A stretch of 63,584 bases of DNA from Psychrobacter piscatorii (lineage in GTDB: Bacteria > Pseudomonadota > Gammaproteobacteria > Pseudomonadales > Moraxellaceae). Each line of letters starts with the position of its first letter. Position 1 is the stretch's first letter. The notes below the pieces were generated by a model that was not told the origin of the DNA, ran no database searches, and worked only from the letters and a program-made list of their open reading frames with translations. The stretch is from assembly GCF_904846415.1 (NCBI RefSeq), contig NZ_CAJHAR010000021.1, positions 1 through 63,584 of the forward strand, written 5' to 3'. Of the stretch, positions 44,614 to 55,018 are shown in pieces. The position numbers and the translations under genes are program-made.

Positions 44614-44698
44614 TGGTGGGGCTGGAGAGACTCGAACTCTCACACCTTGCGGCGCCAGAACCTAAATCTGGTGCGTCTACCAATTCCGCCACAGCCCC
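44614..44698 (-). tRNA. tRNA-Leu (anticodon TAG)
   Basis: An 85-nt type II tRNA with a long variable arm and encoded CCA. The acceptor stem is GGGGCTG/CAGCCCC, the anticodon region is AGATTTAGGTTCT (TAG), and the T-arm is GAGAGTTCGAGTCTCTC. Confidence 0.97.
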
Positions 44699-44787
44699 AT
44701 TTTCCGTTACTCTATCATCAAAAGCGATTAAGTTCAAACGCTATCTAGACAGTTAACTGATTCGGTAGTGCGTCTCAGTGGTTGGCT

Positions 44788-44815
44788 ATTATATAGAGTT
44801 TGAATTTTTGGTCAA
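44788..44815 (-). promoter_or_regulatory. Sigma-70 promoter of tRNA-Leu
   Basis: On the minus strand, TTGACC (44815-44810) and TATAAT (44793-44788) are separated by 16 bp, about 90 bp upstream of the tRNA. It resembles the tRNA-Val/Asp promoter. Confidence 0.8.
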
Positions 44816-44917
44816 CCCCTATTTGCGATTATTTTTAATTATTTTGCATTTATTTTTACGTATTTTTATAAATATTTGATATTAATGGTTTTTTAATATT
44901 GCGTTTTAAACCTTTAT

Positions 44918-46693
44918 TTACTCTTTGGATGGCACTCTGGGTGCAGAGATATCTAATTGCTGCAATTTACGGGTTAGGGTATTGCGCCCCCAACCAAGTA
45001 AGCTTGCCGCTTCTATCTTTTTGCCACCACTATGGTTGAGTGCTGCTGTCAATAAAACCCGTTCAAACTCAGGCGTGGCCGTTTGTAGAATATCAGTTTC
45101 GCCTGTATTAAGAGATTGCTCAGCCCAAATAGCAAGCGCTTTTTGCCAATTTGGACTGGTAGGAGTTTGAGTAACTTGATCATTTTGGTTGTGATTATTT
45201 TGGCCGTGATTATTCAAGTCATCGTTATTTTGCAGTTGAGGATTCACTGTATTTGCTTGTGGTGATGATTCATGCTCTTGGTACAGCTCTGAGTCTAGAG
45301 GCGTGTTTTCTAATAGCTCTGGTGGCAAATCTGTCGCCATTACCGTATCACCAGTCGCCATCACTGTCAGCCATAGGCAAACATTCTCAAGTTGACGCAC
45401 ATTACCGCGCCAGTCAAAGGTCTGCATCATCTGTAAGGCCGCAGGATGCAAATGCTTCGGTGTTGTGTTCATTTGCTCGGCTGCGGACTGCATAAAGTAG
45501 GTCGCTAATGCAGGAATGTCTTCGGGACGCTTGCGCAGTGGTGGCAGCGGTAGACGAATGACATTAAGACGATAAAACAAATCTTCACGGAAACGATTTT
45601 GTTTTACTAACTCTTCTAAGTTTTGATGAGTGGCGGCGATGATACGGACATCTACTTGGATCGGCTGCTGTCCACCAACGCGGTAAAACTCACCATTGGC
45701 CAGTACGCGTAACAGACGTGTTTGGGTGCTAAATGGCATGTCGCCAATTTCATCCAAAAATAACGTACCACCATTAGCCTGCTCAAAACGTCCTTGGCGA
45801 GTTGTCGTTGCACCAGTGAACGCGCCTTTTTCGTGACCAAATAATTCAGACTCAATCAAATCATGTGGTATAGCTGCCATATTAAGTGCGATAAATGGTT
45901 GCTGTTTGCGCGGTGAGTGCTGATGCAAGGCACTGGCAACCAACTCTTTACCTGTTCCTGACTCTCCGGTAATTAAGACCGAGATAGGGGACTGTGCCAA
46001 TCTACCAATAGCACGAAACACGGTTTGCATAGCTTGTGACTGACCAATGATACCGCTCGGATTGCTATTAGCTTTAGAGGCAGTTGTCACATCAGCTTTA
46101 TTTTTGCTGTGTTTAGAGGGTGTACTGGTAGGTGCTTCAGGTTTTATATCACTGTTAGCGCGCGCGTCAGTCGCGATATGGGTATCGGACTCGTTCGAAT
46201 AGTGAGCTATCGCCATATTTGGCTGGTAGTTGATTGCTTTATAGATAGTGGCAACAGCATCATCTAGGTCAAAAGGCTTTGGTAAGTATTCAAATGCACC
46301 GGTCTGATAGCTATTAATCGCAGAGGTGAGGTCTGAGTGCGCTGTCATAATGACAATCGGCATATCCGGAAAGTGCTGATGTACCCAGTCACTAAATGAC
46401 AATCCATCCATCATTGGCATACGAATATCAGTCAATATTACGTCTGGCAGCTGTGTGGCTGACGCTTGCTGTTTTAGTGCATCATTGAGCCGAGTCCATG
46501 CTGCCTGCGCTTGGGTAAAACTGATAACGGTCAATCCAGCATCTTCAAACGTATCTGCCAATACCATACGCAGCGCTGCATCATCGTCGATTAACCAGAG
46601 CGTTGCAGGCTGATCGCTGGGTGCGTTGTTGACGGTGACTATTGGAGAGTGTGCATCGCTTTTAGGGTTTTGGTTGTCACTGTATTGGGTCAT
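44918..46693 (-). CDS. ntrC: Nitrogen regulation response regulator NtrC (sigma-54 activator)
   Basis: A 591-residue bacterial enhancer-binding protein. A receiver domain (about 30-150) has the acidic triad D36-D38 and phosphoacceptor D89 in ILTDIRMP. A long polar linker (about 160-212) leads to the sigma-54 AAA+ domain, with Walker A GESGTGKE (243-250), GAFTGA (290-295) that contacts sigma-54, and Walker B LFLDEI (311-316). A second Asn/Gln-rich linker precedes a C-terminal Fis-type HTH. Both linkers make it longer than enteric NtrC (~470). It is downstream of ntrB on the minus strand, 82 bp apart, and both are separate from glnA here. Under nitrogen limitation it would activate sigma-54 promoters. 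Confidence 0.94.
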   Translation of the reverse strand: MTQYSDNQNPKSDAHSPIVTVNNAPSDQPATLWLIDDDAALRMVLADTFEDAGLTVISFTQAQAAWTRLNDALKQQASATQLPDVILTDIRMPMMDGLSFSDWVHQHFPDMPIVIMTAHSDLTSAINSYQTGAFEYLPKPFDLDDAVATIYKAINYQPNMAIAHYSNESDTHIATDARANSDIKPEAPTSTPSKHSKNKADVTTASKANSNPSGIIGQSQAMQTVFRAIGRLAQSPISVLITGESGTGKELVASALHQHSPRKQQPFIALNMAAIPHDLIESELFGHEKGAFTGATTTRQGRFEQANGGTLFLDEIGDMPFSTQTRLLRVLANGEFYRVGGQQPIQVDVRIIAATHQNLEELVKQNRFREDLFYRLNVIRLPLPPLRKRPEDIPALATYFMQSAAEQMNTTPKHLHPAALQMMQTFDWRGNVRQLENVCLWLTVMATGDTVMATDLPPELLENTPLDSELYQEHESSPQANTVNPQLQNNDDLNNHGQNNHNQNDQVTQTPTSPNWQKALAIWAEQSLNTGETDILQTATPEFERVLLTAALNHSGGKKIEAASLLGWGRNTLTRKLQQLDISAPRVPSKE

Positions 46694-46775
46694 GTATCGG
46701 GCCTAATGAGCAATTGTTATTGTCGGTTTGGGATTGGATGCCTTACAATTTAGCAGTTTTATGCCGCCATGTGTT

Positions 46776-48146
46776 CTATGATTCAGCGACGGGCTGGGTA
46801 AAAGGCAGATATAGTGTAAAGCGTGTTTGTTTGCCGTTCGTCTCCTCTGTAGAGCTCACATCAATCATACCATGATGATGGCTGATAATATCTTGTACGA
46901 TAGATAAGCCAAGGCCAGTACCTGCTGCACGGCTGGTCACCATCGGAAAAAATATTTGTCCGATAAGTGCCGGATCAATGCCTGAACCATTATCAGTGAT
47001 AGTGATTTGCAGCACTTGCTTGTGCTGCTGGCCGACAATCGTATGCTGAAAGGCAACGCGCGTTTGAATGTGCAAGGTTGGCTGATAGGCAGTCTCTCTA
47101 TCGGTCTGCACGTCGGTTGATGGTAATTCCTTAGACGCAGAGAGCTTGTGCTGTTGTAGCGTTTGCTCAAACTCAGTCATAGACTCACACGCATTATTCA
47201 TAATATTTAAAAATACCTGAATCAATTGGTCTTTGTCAGCACACAACTCAGGCAATGACAAATCATAATCTCTCTGTATCGTCACTTGTGGGTATTGACT
47301 GACTACCAAGGTCAAAACATGCTCTAGTGGTTCATGGACATTCAGCGTTTGCCAGTTTGGCAGCTGGTTTGAGCCAAGCAGCTGAGCAATCAGGTGCGTC
47401 AAACGGTCAGTTTCTGAGATGATAATGTCGGTATAGTTACGCAGCTTTTGATTCATTTTTTGCAAATCATCGTTTGTGCCAGCGCTAGTGTCTTGTGAGA
47501 TACTAAGCGCGTTAGAATGACTATTGGCCGCCGTCGTATTCGCATCACTGAATTTAATAAACTGCCTTTGCAATAACTGCGCTGCACCCCGAATGCCCGC
47601 AAGTGGGTTTTTGATTTCATGCGCGACCGACCGTAGCATGTGACGAGCAACCGCATATTGCTGCTGCTGGCGCTGCTCCTCTGAGATGCGACTTTGGCGG
47701 TCTTTGCCCCACATCTCGATAATAAAATACGACTGCTGCTCGTAGATAACAGGCGTCACGCTATAATCGACTGAGAGTAGTAGGTTGCCATTCAAAGGCG
47801 TTTGGATAACATGATCATGGTCAATGAAAGGCTGCTGGTAGTTTTGTGCTTGATTGAACCGCTCTGTCAAAGAGTAGAGGGGTTCATCCAGAGGTTTATT
47901 TTCACTATCATCACTGACATTGCCGATAGAAGCATTTTCTTTTAGTTTTAATTCATCGGGTGCCAATAGCGTCAAGATAGACTGGTTGATTAACCTCCCA
48001 CTACTAATAGCCAGTAATTGCTCTGCTTGAGCATTTAAACGGGTTATCGATAACTGATCATTGACCCACAAAATAGCGGTGAATAGATGCTGTGATACGA
48101 ATGCTAAATCAGGGGTAGTTTTGGTGGTGATAAAATCAGCAGTCAT
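46776..48146 (-). CDS. ntrB: Nitrogen regulation sensor histidine kinase NtrB (GlnL)
   Basis: A 456-residue cytosolic PAS-type histidine kinase, partner of NtrC. The start at 48146 (MTADFITT) is more plausible than the longer frame (48233), which overlaps the rimO promoter and adds a spurious hydrophobic segment. A PAS domain (about 10-145), with an acidic insert (70-90), precedes the H-box VAHEIKNPLAGIRGAAQL (H176) and the HATPase domain: NIMNNACESM, DNGSGIDP and GTGLGLSI. Long inserts between these motifs make it longer than E. coli NtrB (349 residues). No transmembrane segments are visible. It autophosphorylates and relays phosphate to NtrC. Confidence 0.92.
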   Translation of the reverse strand: MTADFITTKTTPDLAFVSQHLFTAILWVNDQLSITRLNAQAEQLLAISSGRLINQSILTLLAPDELKLKENASIGNVSDDSENKPLDEPLYSLTERFNQAQNYQQPFIDHDHVIQTPLNGNLLLSVDYSVTPVIYEQQSYFIIEMWGKDRQSRISEEQRQQQQYAVARHMLRSVAHEIKNPLAGIRGAAQLLQRQFIKFSDANTTAANSHSNALSISQDTSAGTNDDLQKMNQKLRNYTDIIISETDRLTHLIAQLLGSNQLPNWQTLNVHEPLEHVLTLVVSQYPQVTIQRDYDLSLPELCADKDQLIQVFLNIMNNACESMTEFEQTLQQHKLSASKELPSTDVQTDRETAYQPTLHIQTRVAFQHTIVGQQHKQVLQITITDNGSGIDPALIGQIFFPMVTSRAAGTGLGLSIVQDIISHHHGMIDVSSTEETNGKQTRFTLYLPFTQPVAES

Positions 48147-48281
48147 GGATAATGCCCATAAAAATAGGATGTTTGAATCAATATTTAACCATAAATCAAG
48201 ACTATAGAGCGGCAAAACTGGTGATTTTTGCAAAAAAAACGTACAATGCGCTCAGCCAATTTATCTCTAGCAAGGTCAGCC

Positions 48282-49877
48282 ATGTCCAAAACTTCTACCG
48301 AGTCAGTGAACACGACAACGACAGCCCCTACGTCAGCCGTAAAAGACACTGCCACTATCTTTAATCCTGCAAAGCCATCAATACCGCAAGAGCAGAGTCA
48401 GGCAGATATCAGTCAAACACATACTGACCAGCCCTATCATCATAAAGCCAACCACAATCAAAACCGCAGCATTGCTCAAAGTAGCCACGCTACTTCAGCC
48501 TCGACGGCTAATGCAACTGTCACGATGCCAGTGAGTGCAGCGCCAAAGATTGGGTTTGTGTCACTAGGTTGCCCCAAAGCCTTGGTGGATAGTGAGCGTA
48601 TTATCACTGAGCTGAGCCGTGACGGTTATCAAGTCGCAAGCGACTATGACGGTGCGGATTTGGTCGTGGTCAATACCTGCGGCTTTATTGAGTCAGCGGT
48701 TCAAGAGTCGCTTGATGCGATCGGTGAAGCCATTAGTAAAAACGGTAAAGTGATTGTTACCGGTTGCCTAGGCAAAGAAGCGGACAAAATCCGTGAAATG
48801 CATCCCGCTGTACTCGCAGTGACAGGCGCGCATGCCTATGATGAAGTGATTACGGCCGTTGCACAGCATGTGCCAAGGCCAAATCGCAGCTTGGATGCCA
48901 ACTATGATCCAAAAATAGATTTGATTAATGAAGCGGGTATCAAATTGACGCCAAGTCATTATGCGTATCTAAAAATCTCAGAAGGCTGCAACCACCGCTG
49001 TACGTTCTGCATTATCCCAAGCTTACGCGGTGATTTGGTATCGCGCCCGATCGATAATGTCATGAGCGAAGCACTGGCGCTCAAAAAAGCTGGCGTGAAA
49101 GAATTACTTATCATCTCGCAAGACACCTCTGCTTACGGTCTTGATCTCAAGTATAAGACCAGCTTTTGGAATGGTATGCCGCTCAAGTCCAAGTTTTATG
49201 ACTTATGCCAAGCATTGAACGATTTGGGCATTTGGGTACGCCTGCATTATGTCTATCCGTATCCACACGTAGACAAAGTCGTTGAGTTGATGGGTGAGAA
49301 GAAACTGCTTCCTTATCTGGACATTCCGTTCCAGCATGCCAGTCATCGTATCCTAAAAGCGATGAAACGTCCTGCGCACAGTGAAAACACCTTGGCGCGT
49401 ATCAAAGCGTGGCGTGATATCTGCCCTGATATCGTGATTCGTTCGACCTTTGTGGTTGGCTTCCCGGGTGAGACCGAAGAAGACTTTCAGTGCTTGCTTG
49501 ATTGGCTAGTAGAAGCGCGCCTTGATCGCGTGGGGGCATTTACGTATTCAGAAGTAGAAGGTGCTGTCGCCAACGACTTGCCTGACCATGTCCCTGAAGA
49601 CGTCAAGCAATCTCGCTACGAGCGCTTGATGGCACTACAACAAGATATCTCAGCGCAAAAACTACAAGAAAAAGTCGGTAAAACCTTAATGGTATTGGTC
49701 GATGAGATTGATAGTGATGAGAATATCGCTATTTGCCGTAGCTATGCTGATGCGCCTGAAATTGATGGTCATGTCTATGTTGATGATATTACGGATCAAG
49801 TTAAAGTCGGGCAGTTCCTAACCGTGACGATTGATGACGCTAGCGAATATGATCTATTTGCCAGTTATCAAGGTTAG
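48282..49877 (+). CDS. rimO: Ribosomal protein S12 methylthiotransferase RimO
   Basis: A 531-residue radical SAM methylthiotransferase modifying the universally conserved aspartate of ribosomal protein S12. The ATG at 48282 with AAGG upstream is chosen over 48228. The N-terminal UPF0004 domain has the three auxiliary cluster cysteines (GCPK with C97, NTCGF, TGCLG). The radical SAM motif is [10 protein letters not shown]-terminal TRAM domain follows. Before the catalytic core lies an 88-residue low-complexity Ser/Thr/Gln/His-rich extension not found in E. coli RimO. The gene is divergent from ntrB, 135 bp apart. Confidence 0.95.
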   Translation: MSKTSTESVNTTTTAPTSAVKDTATIFNPAKPSIPQEQSQADISQTHTDQPYHHKANHNQNRSIAQSSHATSASTANATVTMPVSAAPKIGFVSLGCPKALVDSERIITELSRDGYQVASDYDGADLVVVNTCGFIESAVQESLDAIGEAISKNGKVIVTGCLGKEADKIREMHPAVLAVTGAHAYDEVITAVAQHVPRPNRSLDANYDPKIDLINEAGIKLTPSHYAYLKISEGCNHRCTFCIIPSLRGDLVSRPIDNVMSEALALKKAGVKELLIISQDTSAYGLDLKYKTSFWNGMPLKSKFYDLCQALNDLGIWVRLHYVYPYPHVDKVVELMGEKKLLPYLDIPFQHASHRILKAMKRPAHSENTLARIKAWRDICPDIVIRSTFVVGFPGETEEDFQCLLDWLVEARLDRVGAFTYSEVEGAVANDLPDHVPEDVKQSRYERLMALQQDISAQKLQEKVGKTLMVLVDEIDSDENIAICRSYADAPEIDGHVYVDDITDQVKVGQFLTVTIDDASEYDLFASYQG

Positions 49878-49901
49878 ATGTTCGACAAGATATACGAGTG
49901 A

Positions 49902-49927
49902 AAATTGCCCAATGGCGGGCAGTTTTT
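49902..49927 (+). terminator. Intrinsic terminator after rimO
   Basis: AAATTGCCC (49902-49910) pairs with GGGCAGTTT (with one G-U) around a 6-nt loop, followed by T residues. It isolates rimO from pyrH. Confidence 0.75.
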
Positions 49928-50049
49928 GCTACAATTAGCGCAATTTAGCCTGTTTAATACGCTTGTCTTTAAACGCAGCGTTACGGGCAAACTTGATTTG
50001 TGTTTTACCCATAATTTTCTTTATAATTTCATGATAATAAGGTGACCTC

Positions 50050-50775
50050 ATGTCTGACAAAAACCCGCGTTACGCTCGTATCTTGCTAAAACTCTCTGGC
50101 GAAGCCTTGGCTGGTAGCAAAGACATGGGTATTGATACCGAAGTGCTCGACAAAATGAGCCTGTCTATTGCTCATTTGCGCGGATTAGGTGTTCAGGTCG
50201 GTATCGTGGTCGGCGGTGGTAACTTATATCGCGGCGCGCAATTACAAAAAGAAGGTTTGGTTGGCCGCGTGACGGGTGATCAGATGGGTATGCTAGCCAC
50301 TGTTATGAATGGTCTGGCGATGCGTGATGCGCTTGAGCGCCGTAATATCAAAACGCGCTTGATGTCTGCATTGCCAATTGGTGAAGTCACCGAAAGCTAT
50401 AGCAGTCGTAATGCAATCCGTTATCTCAAAAATGGTGAAGTTTGTATCTTTGTTGCTGGAACAGGCAACCCATTTTTCACTACTGATACGGCGGCTTGCT
50501 TGCGTGGTATCGAAATCGAAGCTGGCTTAATTCTCAAAGCGACCAAGGTCGACGGCGTTTATGATAAAGACCCAAGCTTACATTCTGATGCCAAAAAATA
50601 TGACGGTCTTACCTTTGATGAAGTGTTAGAGCAGAAACTTGGCGTAATGGATTTGACTGCTATCGCGCTATGCCGCGAGCATAACGTACCGCTACAAGTG
50701 TTTGATATGACCAAACCCAATGCATTGTTAAATGTCATCATGGGTGAAAACGAAGGCACACGCGTTTTTCATTAA
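50050..50775 (+). CDS. pyrH: Uridylate kinase (UMP kinase)
   Basis: A 241-residue hexameric amino acid kinase-fold UMP kinase supplying UDP for nucleotide and envelope precursor synthesis. It shows [11 protein letters not shown] (about 10-20), [12 protein letters not shown] (about 57-68), and [12 protein letters not shown] (about 139-150) with the C-terminal VDGVYDKDP. Length is normal. It opens the conserved block pyrH-frr-uppS-cdsA-dxr-rseP-bamA. The ATG follows an AAGGTGA ribosome binding site. Confidence 0.97.
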   Translation: MSDKNPRYARILLKLSGEALAGSKDMGIDTEVLDKMSLSIAHLRGLGVQVGIVVGGGNLYRGAQLQKEGLVGRVTGDQMGMLATVMNGLAMRDALERRNIKTRLMSALPIGEVTESYSSRNAIRYLKNGEVCIFVAGTGNPFFTTDTAACLRGIEIEAGLILKATKVDGVYDKDPSLHSDAKKYDGLTFDEVLEQKLGVMDLTAIALCREHNVPLQVFDMTKPNALLNVIMGENEGTRVFH

Positions 50776-50903
50776 TTAGTTCCCTGCATTGATGTAGCGT
50801 TGATCGGTCACTTCAGAGAGTGGCTAATAATGAAAAGTAGCTAATAACAAATATCCCAATAGCACATAAAAAATTTGTCGATAGCGATAAATAAGGACAC
50901 ACA

Positions 50904-51458
50904 ATGATTAAAGAGATTAAGCAAGACGGCGAAGCACGCATGCAAAAAACGTTGGAAGCGCTTGAGAGTACTTTCAGTAAAGTTCGCACTGGACGTGCAC
51001 ACCCAGGCATGTTGTCAGGCGTGATGGTCAGCTATTATGGTTCTGATACACCGCTAAACCAAGTAGCCAGCGTCAACGTTGAAGACTCACGTACGTTATT
51101 GGTTCAACCGTTTGACCGTACGATGGTACAAGCGGTAGACAAAGCCATTCGCGAAGCAGATTTGGGCCTAAACCCGATGACGGCTGATGTGATTCGTGTG
51201 CCAATGCCAGCGTTGACCGAAGACACCCGCCGCGATATGCAAAAACTTGCTCGCGGAGAAGCAGAGAGCAGCCGTGTGTCTATCCGTAATATCCGCCGTG
51301 ATATGATGAATGACATCAAAGACTTGGCCAAAGAGAAAGAAATCTCAGAAGATGATGAGCGCCGTGCTAACGATGACATCCAAAAAATCACTGACAAATA
51401 TATTGAAACTATCGATAGCCGCCTGAGCAAAAAAGAAAGCGACTTGATGGAAGTTTAA
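50904..51458 (+). CDS. frr: Ribosome recycling factor
   Basis: A 184-residue factor that splits the post-termination ribosome together with EF-G. The family sequence [15 protein letters not shown] (about 30-44), the [14 protein letters not shown] segment and the C-terminal three-helix bundle are intact. Length is standard. It is preceded by AAGGA and lies 128 bp after pyrH. A terminator follows, so uppS has its own promoter. Confidence 0.98.
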   Translation: MIKEIKQDGEARMQKTLEALESTFSKVRTGRAHPGMLSGVMVSYYGSDTPLNQVASVNVEDSRTLLVQPFDRTMVQAVDKAIREADLGLNPMTADVIRVPMPALTEDTRRDMQKLARGEAESSRVSIRNIRRDMMNDIKDLAKEKEISEDDERRANDDIQKITDKYIETIDSRLSKKESDLMEV

Positions 51459-51769
51459 CACGAGCAATTTTGCCATCCATCATTTATGGCAAAACGTAGT
51501 TCAGAGTATTATCTACATTTTAGCAGCCAATACCTTGTAGTTATTGGCTGTTTATTATTGGGTAAACTGATATGACCTATTAATACATTCATAGTTTTTT
51601 AATCTCTATTAAATTTATGGCAAACTATAGGTTGCATAGCGCGTCTTTCAATCTATTAAAAGCGTTGATAAAGCAATTATGATAAGTTTGTGAATTGTAT
51701 TTGTAAGCCTTTTTAAACATTGTCGCACACGTTATTATTATTTCACCTTAACAATAAGCAAGTTCGCCT
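51459..51769. other. Intergenic region frr-uppS
   Basis: About 310 bp without a gene. The frr terminator is at 51524-51556; the remainder is AT-rich and presumably holds the uppS promoter, with no clear hexamer pair. Confidence 0.4.
51524..51556 (+). terminator. Intrinsic terminator after frr
   Basis: CAGCCAATA and TATTGGCTG form a perfect 9-bp stem with a 9-nt loop, followed by a T-rich stretch. Confidence 0.8.
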
Positions 51770-52528
51770 ATGTCCACTTCAGCCATCACGGCTTCTGTTC
51801 TTCTTCCACGTCATATTGCTATCATTATGGATGGTAATAATCGCTATGGTAAAGCCAATAATTTAGGCAAAGGCCAAGGGCATGTGGTGGGTAAAGATGC
51901 GTTAGACCCCATCGTTGAATACTGTGTCGAAACTGGTATCGAGGTTCTGACCGTATTTGCTTTCTCTAGTGAAAACTGGCAACGTCCACCCAGTGAGGTG
52001 GCGCTATTAATGCAGTTACTAACCTCGACTATTCATGAGCAAATGCCGCGTATGAGTGAATATCGTATTCGCTTACGTTTTATCGGTGATCGCAGTCAGC
52101 TTAGTGAAGAATTGCAAGCATTAATGGCAGATGCTGAAGCAGAAACTGCAGGCTTTGATGCCATGACATTAGTGATTGCGATTAGCTACGGTGGACAGTG
52201 GGATATTGCTCATGCAGCAAAACGGCTGGCACAACAAGTGCAGGCAGGTGAGTTGAGAGCTGAAGATATTAGTGCAGAAATGCTCGGTGAGCAAGTACAA
52301 CTGGCAGACGCACCAGCAGTAGACATGCTTGTTCGTACCGGTGGTGATTACCGAATATCAAATTTTTTATTATGGCAATCGGCCTATGCGGAGTTGTTTT
52401 TCACGCCAACTTTATGGCCAGATTTTGTTCCAGAAGAGCTGGCTTTAATGATTGCTGAGTTTGCACAGCGTCAGCGCCGCTTTGGTAAAACCAGCGAGCA
52501 GGTAGGGATAGAGCAGCATAGTCGCTGA
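51770..52528 (+). CDS. uppS: Di-trans,poly-cis-undecaprenyl-diphosphate synthase
   Basis: A 252-residue cis-prenyltransferase making undecaprenyl diphosphate, the lipid carrier for peptidoglycan and O-antigen. The catalytic aspartate is in IIMDGNNRYGK (about residue 21-22), followed by the GHVVGKDA segment, FAFSSENWQRP (about 64-74) and the C-terminal RTGGDYRISNFLLWQSAYAELFFT. The usual MDGNGRWA is MDGNNRYG here, a mild divergence. Start at ATG 51770. Part of the isoprenoid/envelope block with dxr and cdsA downstream. Confidence 0.95.
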   Translation: MSTSAITASVLLPRHIAIIMDGNNRYGKANNLGKGQGHVVGKDALDPIVEYCVETGIEVLTVFAFSSENWQRPPSEVALLMQLLTSTIHEQMPRMSEYRIRLRFIGDRSQLSEELQALMADAEAETAGFDAMTLVIAISYGGQWDIAHAAKRLAQQVQAGELRAEDISAEMLGEQVQLADAPAVDMLVRTGGDYRISNFLLWQSAYAELFFTPTLWPDFVPEELALMIAEFAQRQRRFGKTSEQVGIEQHSR

Positions 52529-52703
52529 CGCAATAGTAGCCATAAAAATTCAGACAGTATTCTCTAGGTTGCTAATACCGCTTGCTTACGAGATGATAAA
52601 TCGTTTTAATGAGGGTCAATGCTATTAATGGGCACAGGTCTATTAACTGTTATAATGCATTTTTTTGACTGTACCTTCTTCATTATTATAAGGCTCGATA
52701 AGT

Positions 52704-53513
52704 ATGTGGCAACGAATTAGAACGGCAATAGTTCTCGTTATTATCGTTGGTATTGCAATGTTTGCGAGCCAAACCCCTATTTTATTCGCACCGCTTTTAG
52801 CCGTTGGCGTCATTATCGCAGCTCATGAGTGGGCTAAGTTGATGCCGAAGTGGCGTCAACCTATTGTCTTTGTGCTATTAGTTTTAGTGATAACTGTCGT
52901 ATCGCTTATGTTTAAGGTGACTTGGTTATTCTGGTGGACGGCTTCGCTTGTCATATGGCTGATGGCACTGTCTTGGGTGCGTGCATTCCCAACAAAGACG
53001 AAATGGTACGGAAAACATCTAGCGTTGTTGGGTGTGGTTATTTTGACAGCCTCTATTACTGCGATTTTTTACCTCTGGCAGCTATCAGCATGGTGGCTAC
53101 TCTATGTATTTTTATTGGTCTGGTGTGCTGATAGCGGTGCTTACTTTGTTGGTCGCAAGCTTGGCCGCCGAAAAATGGCACCCAATGTCTCACCCAATAA
53201 GAGTATGGAAGGATTGGCCGGTGGTTTGATTACAGGTCTACTGGTAGTCGTTGCGATCAGTGTGTTTAAGCTACAACTGACAGGCGCATCTCTAGTCGCC
53301 TTTGTGGCACTATCGGCGCTAACGATTCTGGCTTCTGTGCTTGGTGATCTTTTCGAATCAATGCTCAAGCGCCGTGCTGATGTCAAAGACTCTGGTACTA
53401 TTTTACCAGGGCATGGTGGTGTACTTGATCGTATTGATTCATTGCTATCTGCAACTCCAATATTCGCACTTGGCTTTTGGGCGATACAGCAGCTAGGTTT
53501 GATTGTGGTATAA
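52704..53513 (+). CDS. cdsA: Phosphatidate cytidylyltransferase CdsA
   Basis: A 269-residue polytopic inner-membrane enzyme making CDP-diacylglycerol. Seven to eight transmembrane helices are visible; the conserved C-terminal signature (KRRADVKDSGTILPGHGGVLDRIDSL, about 219-244) carries the metal-binding residues, and SPNKSMEGLAGG precedes it. It is between uppS and dxr in the order known from other gammaproteobacteria. The product feeds the PG and cardiolipin pathway (cls at 20.9 kb). Confidence 0.96.
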   Translation: MWQRIRTAIVLVIIVGIAMFASQTPILFAPLLAVGVIIAAHEWAKLMPKWRQPIVFVLLVLVITVVSLMFKVTWLFWWTASLVIWLMALSWVRAFPTKTKWYGKHLALLGVVILTASITAIFYLWQLSAWWLLYVFLLVWCADSGAYFVGRKLGRRKMAPNVSPNKSMEGLAGGLITGLLVVVAISVFKLQLTGASLVAFVALSALTILASVLGDLFESMLKRRADVKDSGTILPGHGGVLDRIDSLLSATPIFALGFWAIQQLGLIVV

Positions 53514-53686
53514 GACAACAAAGTCACTTAGCTGATTTTATAATGTGATAAGTAAGCGAAGTGACCGTTTTGGCTAGTCTTTTACGACGGTCTTATTTAT
53601 TACTATATAGCTTTATTGCCCTTTATACTGTTCGACCCTCATTTGCTCTTTTCTCCTTCTCTAAATATTAAATATCATAGGCATTA

Positions 53687-54895
53687 ATGGTTATGACGCA
53701 ACGCATCGCCGTACTAGGCGCGACAGGCTCGATTGGCGATAGCACGTTAGCAATATTAGCGGCGCAACCGCAATATTATGAAGTCTACGCATTGTCAGGC
53801 TACCACCGTTTAGATAAGCTGTTTGCGCTCTGTCAGCAGTTTTTGCCTAAGCGCGTCAGCGTGCCAACAGCCGCTGTGGATGATTTTGCCAAAAGGCTTA
53901 AAGCAGCAGGAATTGATAGTGATGTAGTAGGGGGCGAGGAAGGTCTAGTAGATATAGCCACTGATTCACAAACTGATACTGTCGTTGCTGCTATCGTAGG
54001 CGCGGCAGGACTGCCTTCTACCTTAGCAGCAGCACGCGCAGGTAAACGTATTTTGCTCGCCAATAAAGAAGCGCTGGTGATGGCAGGGCAGGTAATGATC
54101 AATGCGGTCAAAACACATAACGCTACGTTGTTACCCCTCGATTCTGAGCACAATGCCATTTTTCAGTGCTTACCACTTGCTATTCAGCAAGACAATACGC
54201 AAATTCATCAGCCAAATCATGGTGTCCGTAAACTATGGTTAACAGCCTCTGGTGGGCCATTTTTGCAGCAGTCTTTTGAACAGATGCAGCAAGCAACTGT
54301 CGCAGAGGCAGTCAAGCACCCTAACTGGTCAATGGGTCAGAAGATATCTGTCGACTCAGCCACAATGATGAATAAGGGGCTTGAGCTGATCGAGGCTTGT
54401 CATTTATTTGATTTGCCTGAAAATAAAATAAATGTGGTCATTCATCCACAAAGTATCATTCACTCAATGGTAGAATATAGCGATGGTAGCTTTTTAGCAC
54501 AGCTTGGCAGTCCAGATATGAAAACCCCAATTGCCCATGCGCTCAGCTATCCTAGCCGTATCGATAGCGGTTCGCAGCCATTAGATTTATATGCACTTAG
54601 TGGTTTGGAGTTCATCGAGCCTGATCTGCAAAAATTTGCCTGCCTACGTTTGGCTCGTCAAGCAATGCAAGCAGGTACGCAGGCGACTATTGTATTGAAT
54701 GCAGCTAACGAAATTGCAGTAGCAGCATTTTTGGATGGACAAATTCGCTTAACTGATATCGCTGATATCAATGAGCAAGCCTTAAACGATATACAGCTGC
54801 CACCATTAACTGAAACGGCTGATATAGAAGATATATTAGCCATTGACAAGATAGCACGTCACCTTACGGATAAACTTGTGGCAAAGTTGGCGTAA
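53687..54895 (+). CDS. dxr: 1-deoxy-D-xylulose 5-phosphate reductoisomerase
   Basis: A 402-residue enzyme converting DXP to MEP, the first committed step of the non-mevalonate isoprenoid pathway. The NADPH-binding motif VLGATGSIGDST is at about residues 8-19. The metal and substrate residues are in LANKEALVMAG (about 123-133), LPLDSEHNAIFQCL (about 147-160) and the flexible loop region ASGGPF, followed by HPNWSMGQKISVDSATMMNKGLELIEA. Two start codons (53687, 53693) are possible with little consequence. Product feeds uppS. Confidence 0.97.
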   Translation: MVMTQRIAVLGATGSIGDSTLAILAAQPQYYEVYALSGYHRLDKLFALCQQFLPKRVSVPTAAVDDFAKRLKAAGIDSDVVGGEEGLVDIATDSQTDTVVAAIVGAAGLPSTLAAARAGKRILLANKEALVMAGQVMINAVKTHNATLLPLDSEHNAIFQCLPLAIQQDNTQIHQPNHGVRKLWLTASGGPFLQQSFEQMQQATVAEAVKHPNWSMGQKISVDSATMMNKGLELIEACHLFDLPENKINVVIHPQSIIHSMVEYSDGSFLAQLGSPDMKTPIAHALSYPSRIDSGSQPLDLYALSGLEFIEPDLQKFACLRLARQAMQAGTQATIVLNAANEIAVAAFLDGQIRLTDIADINEQALNDIQLPPLTETADIEDILAIDKIARHLTDKLVAKLA

Positions 54896-55018
54896 TCGCG
54901 GCAATCATTAGCAATAGATAGTCTCTTAATTAAAAGATGGTGCTAATAAACGATATTAGTGAAGATGTCGATGTTAATGTTGATAAAAGATACTAAGCAA
55001 CAATACTGAGAAAAGATC

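Noticed and set aside
53141..53527. 128-residue ORF antisense to cdsA
   Set aside because: Covers the conserved cdsA signature region in reverse and has no features of its own.
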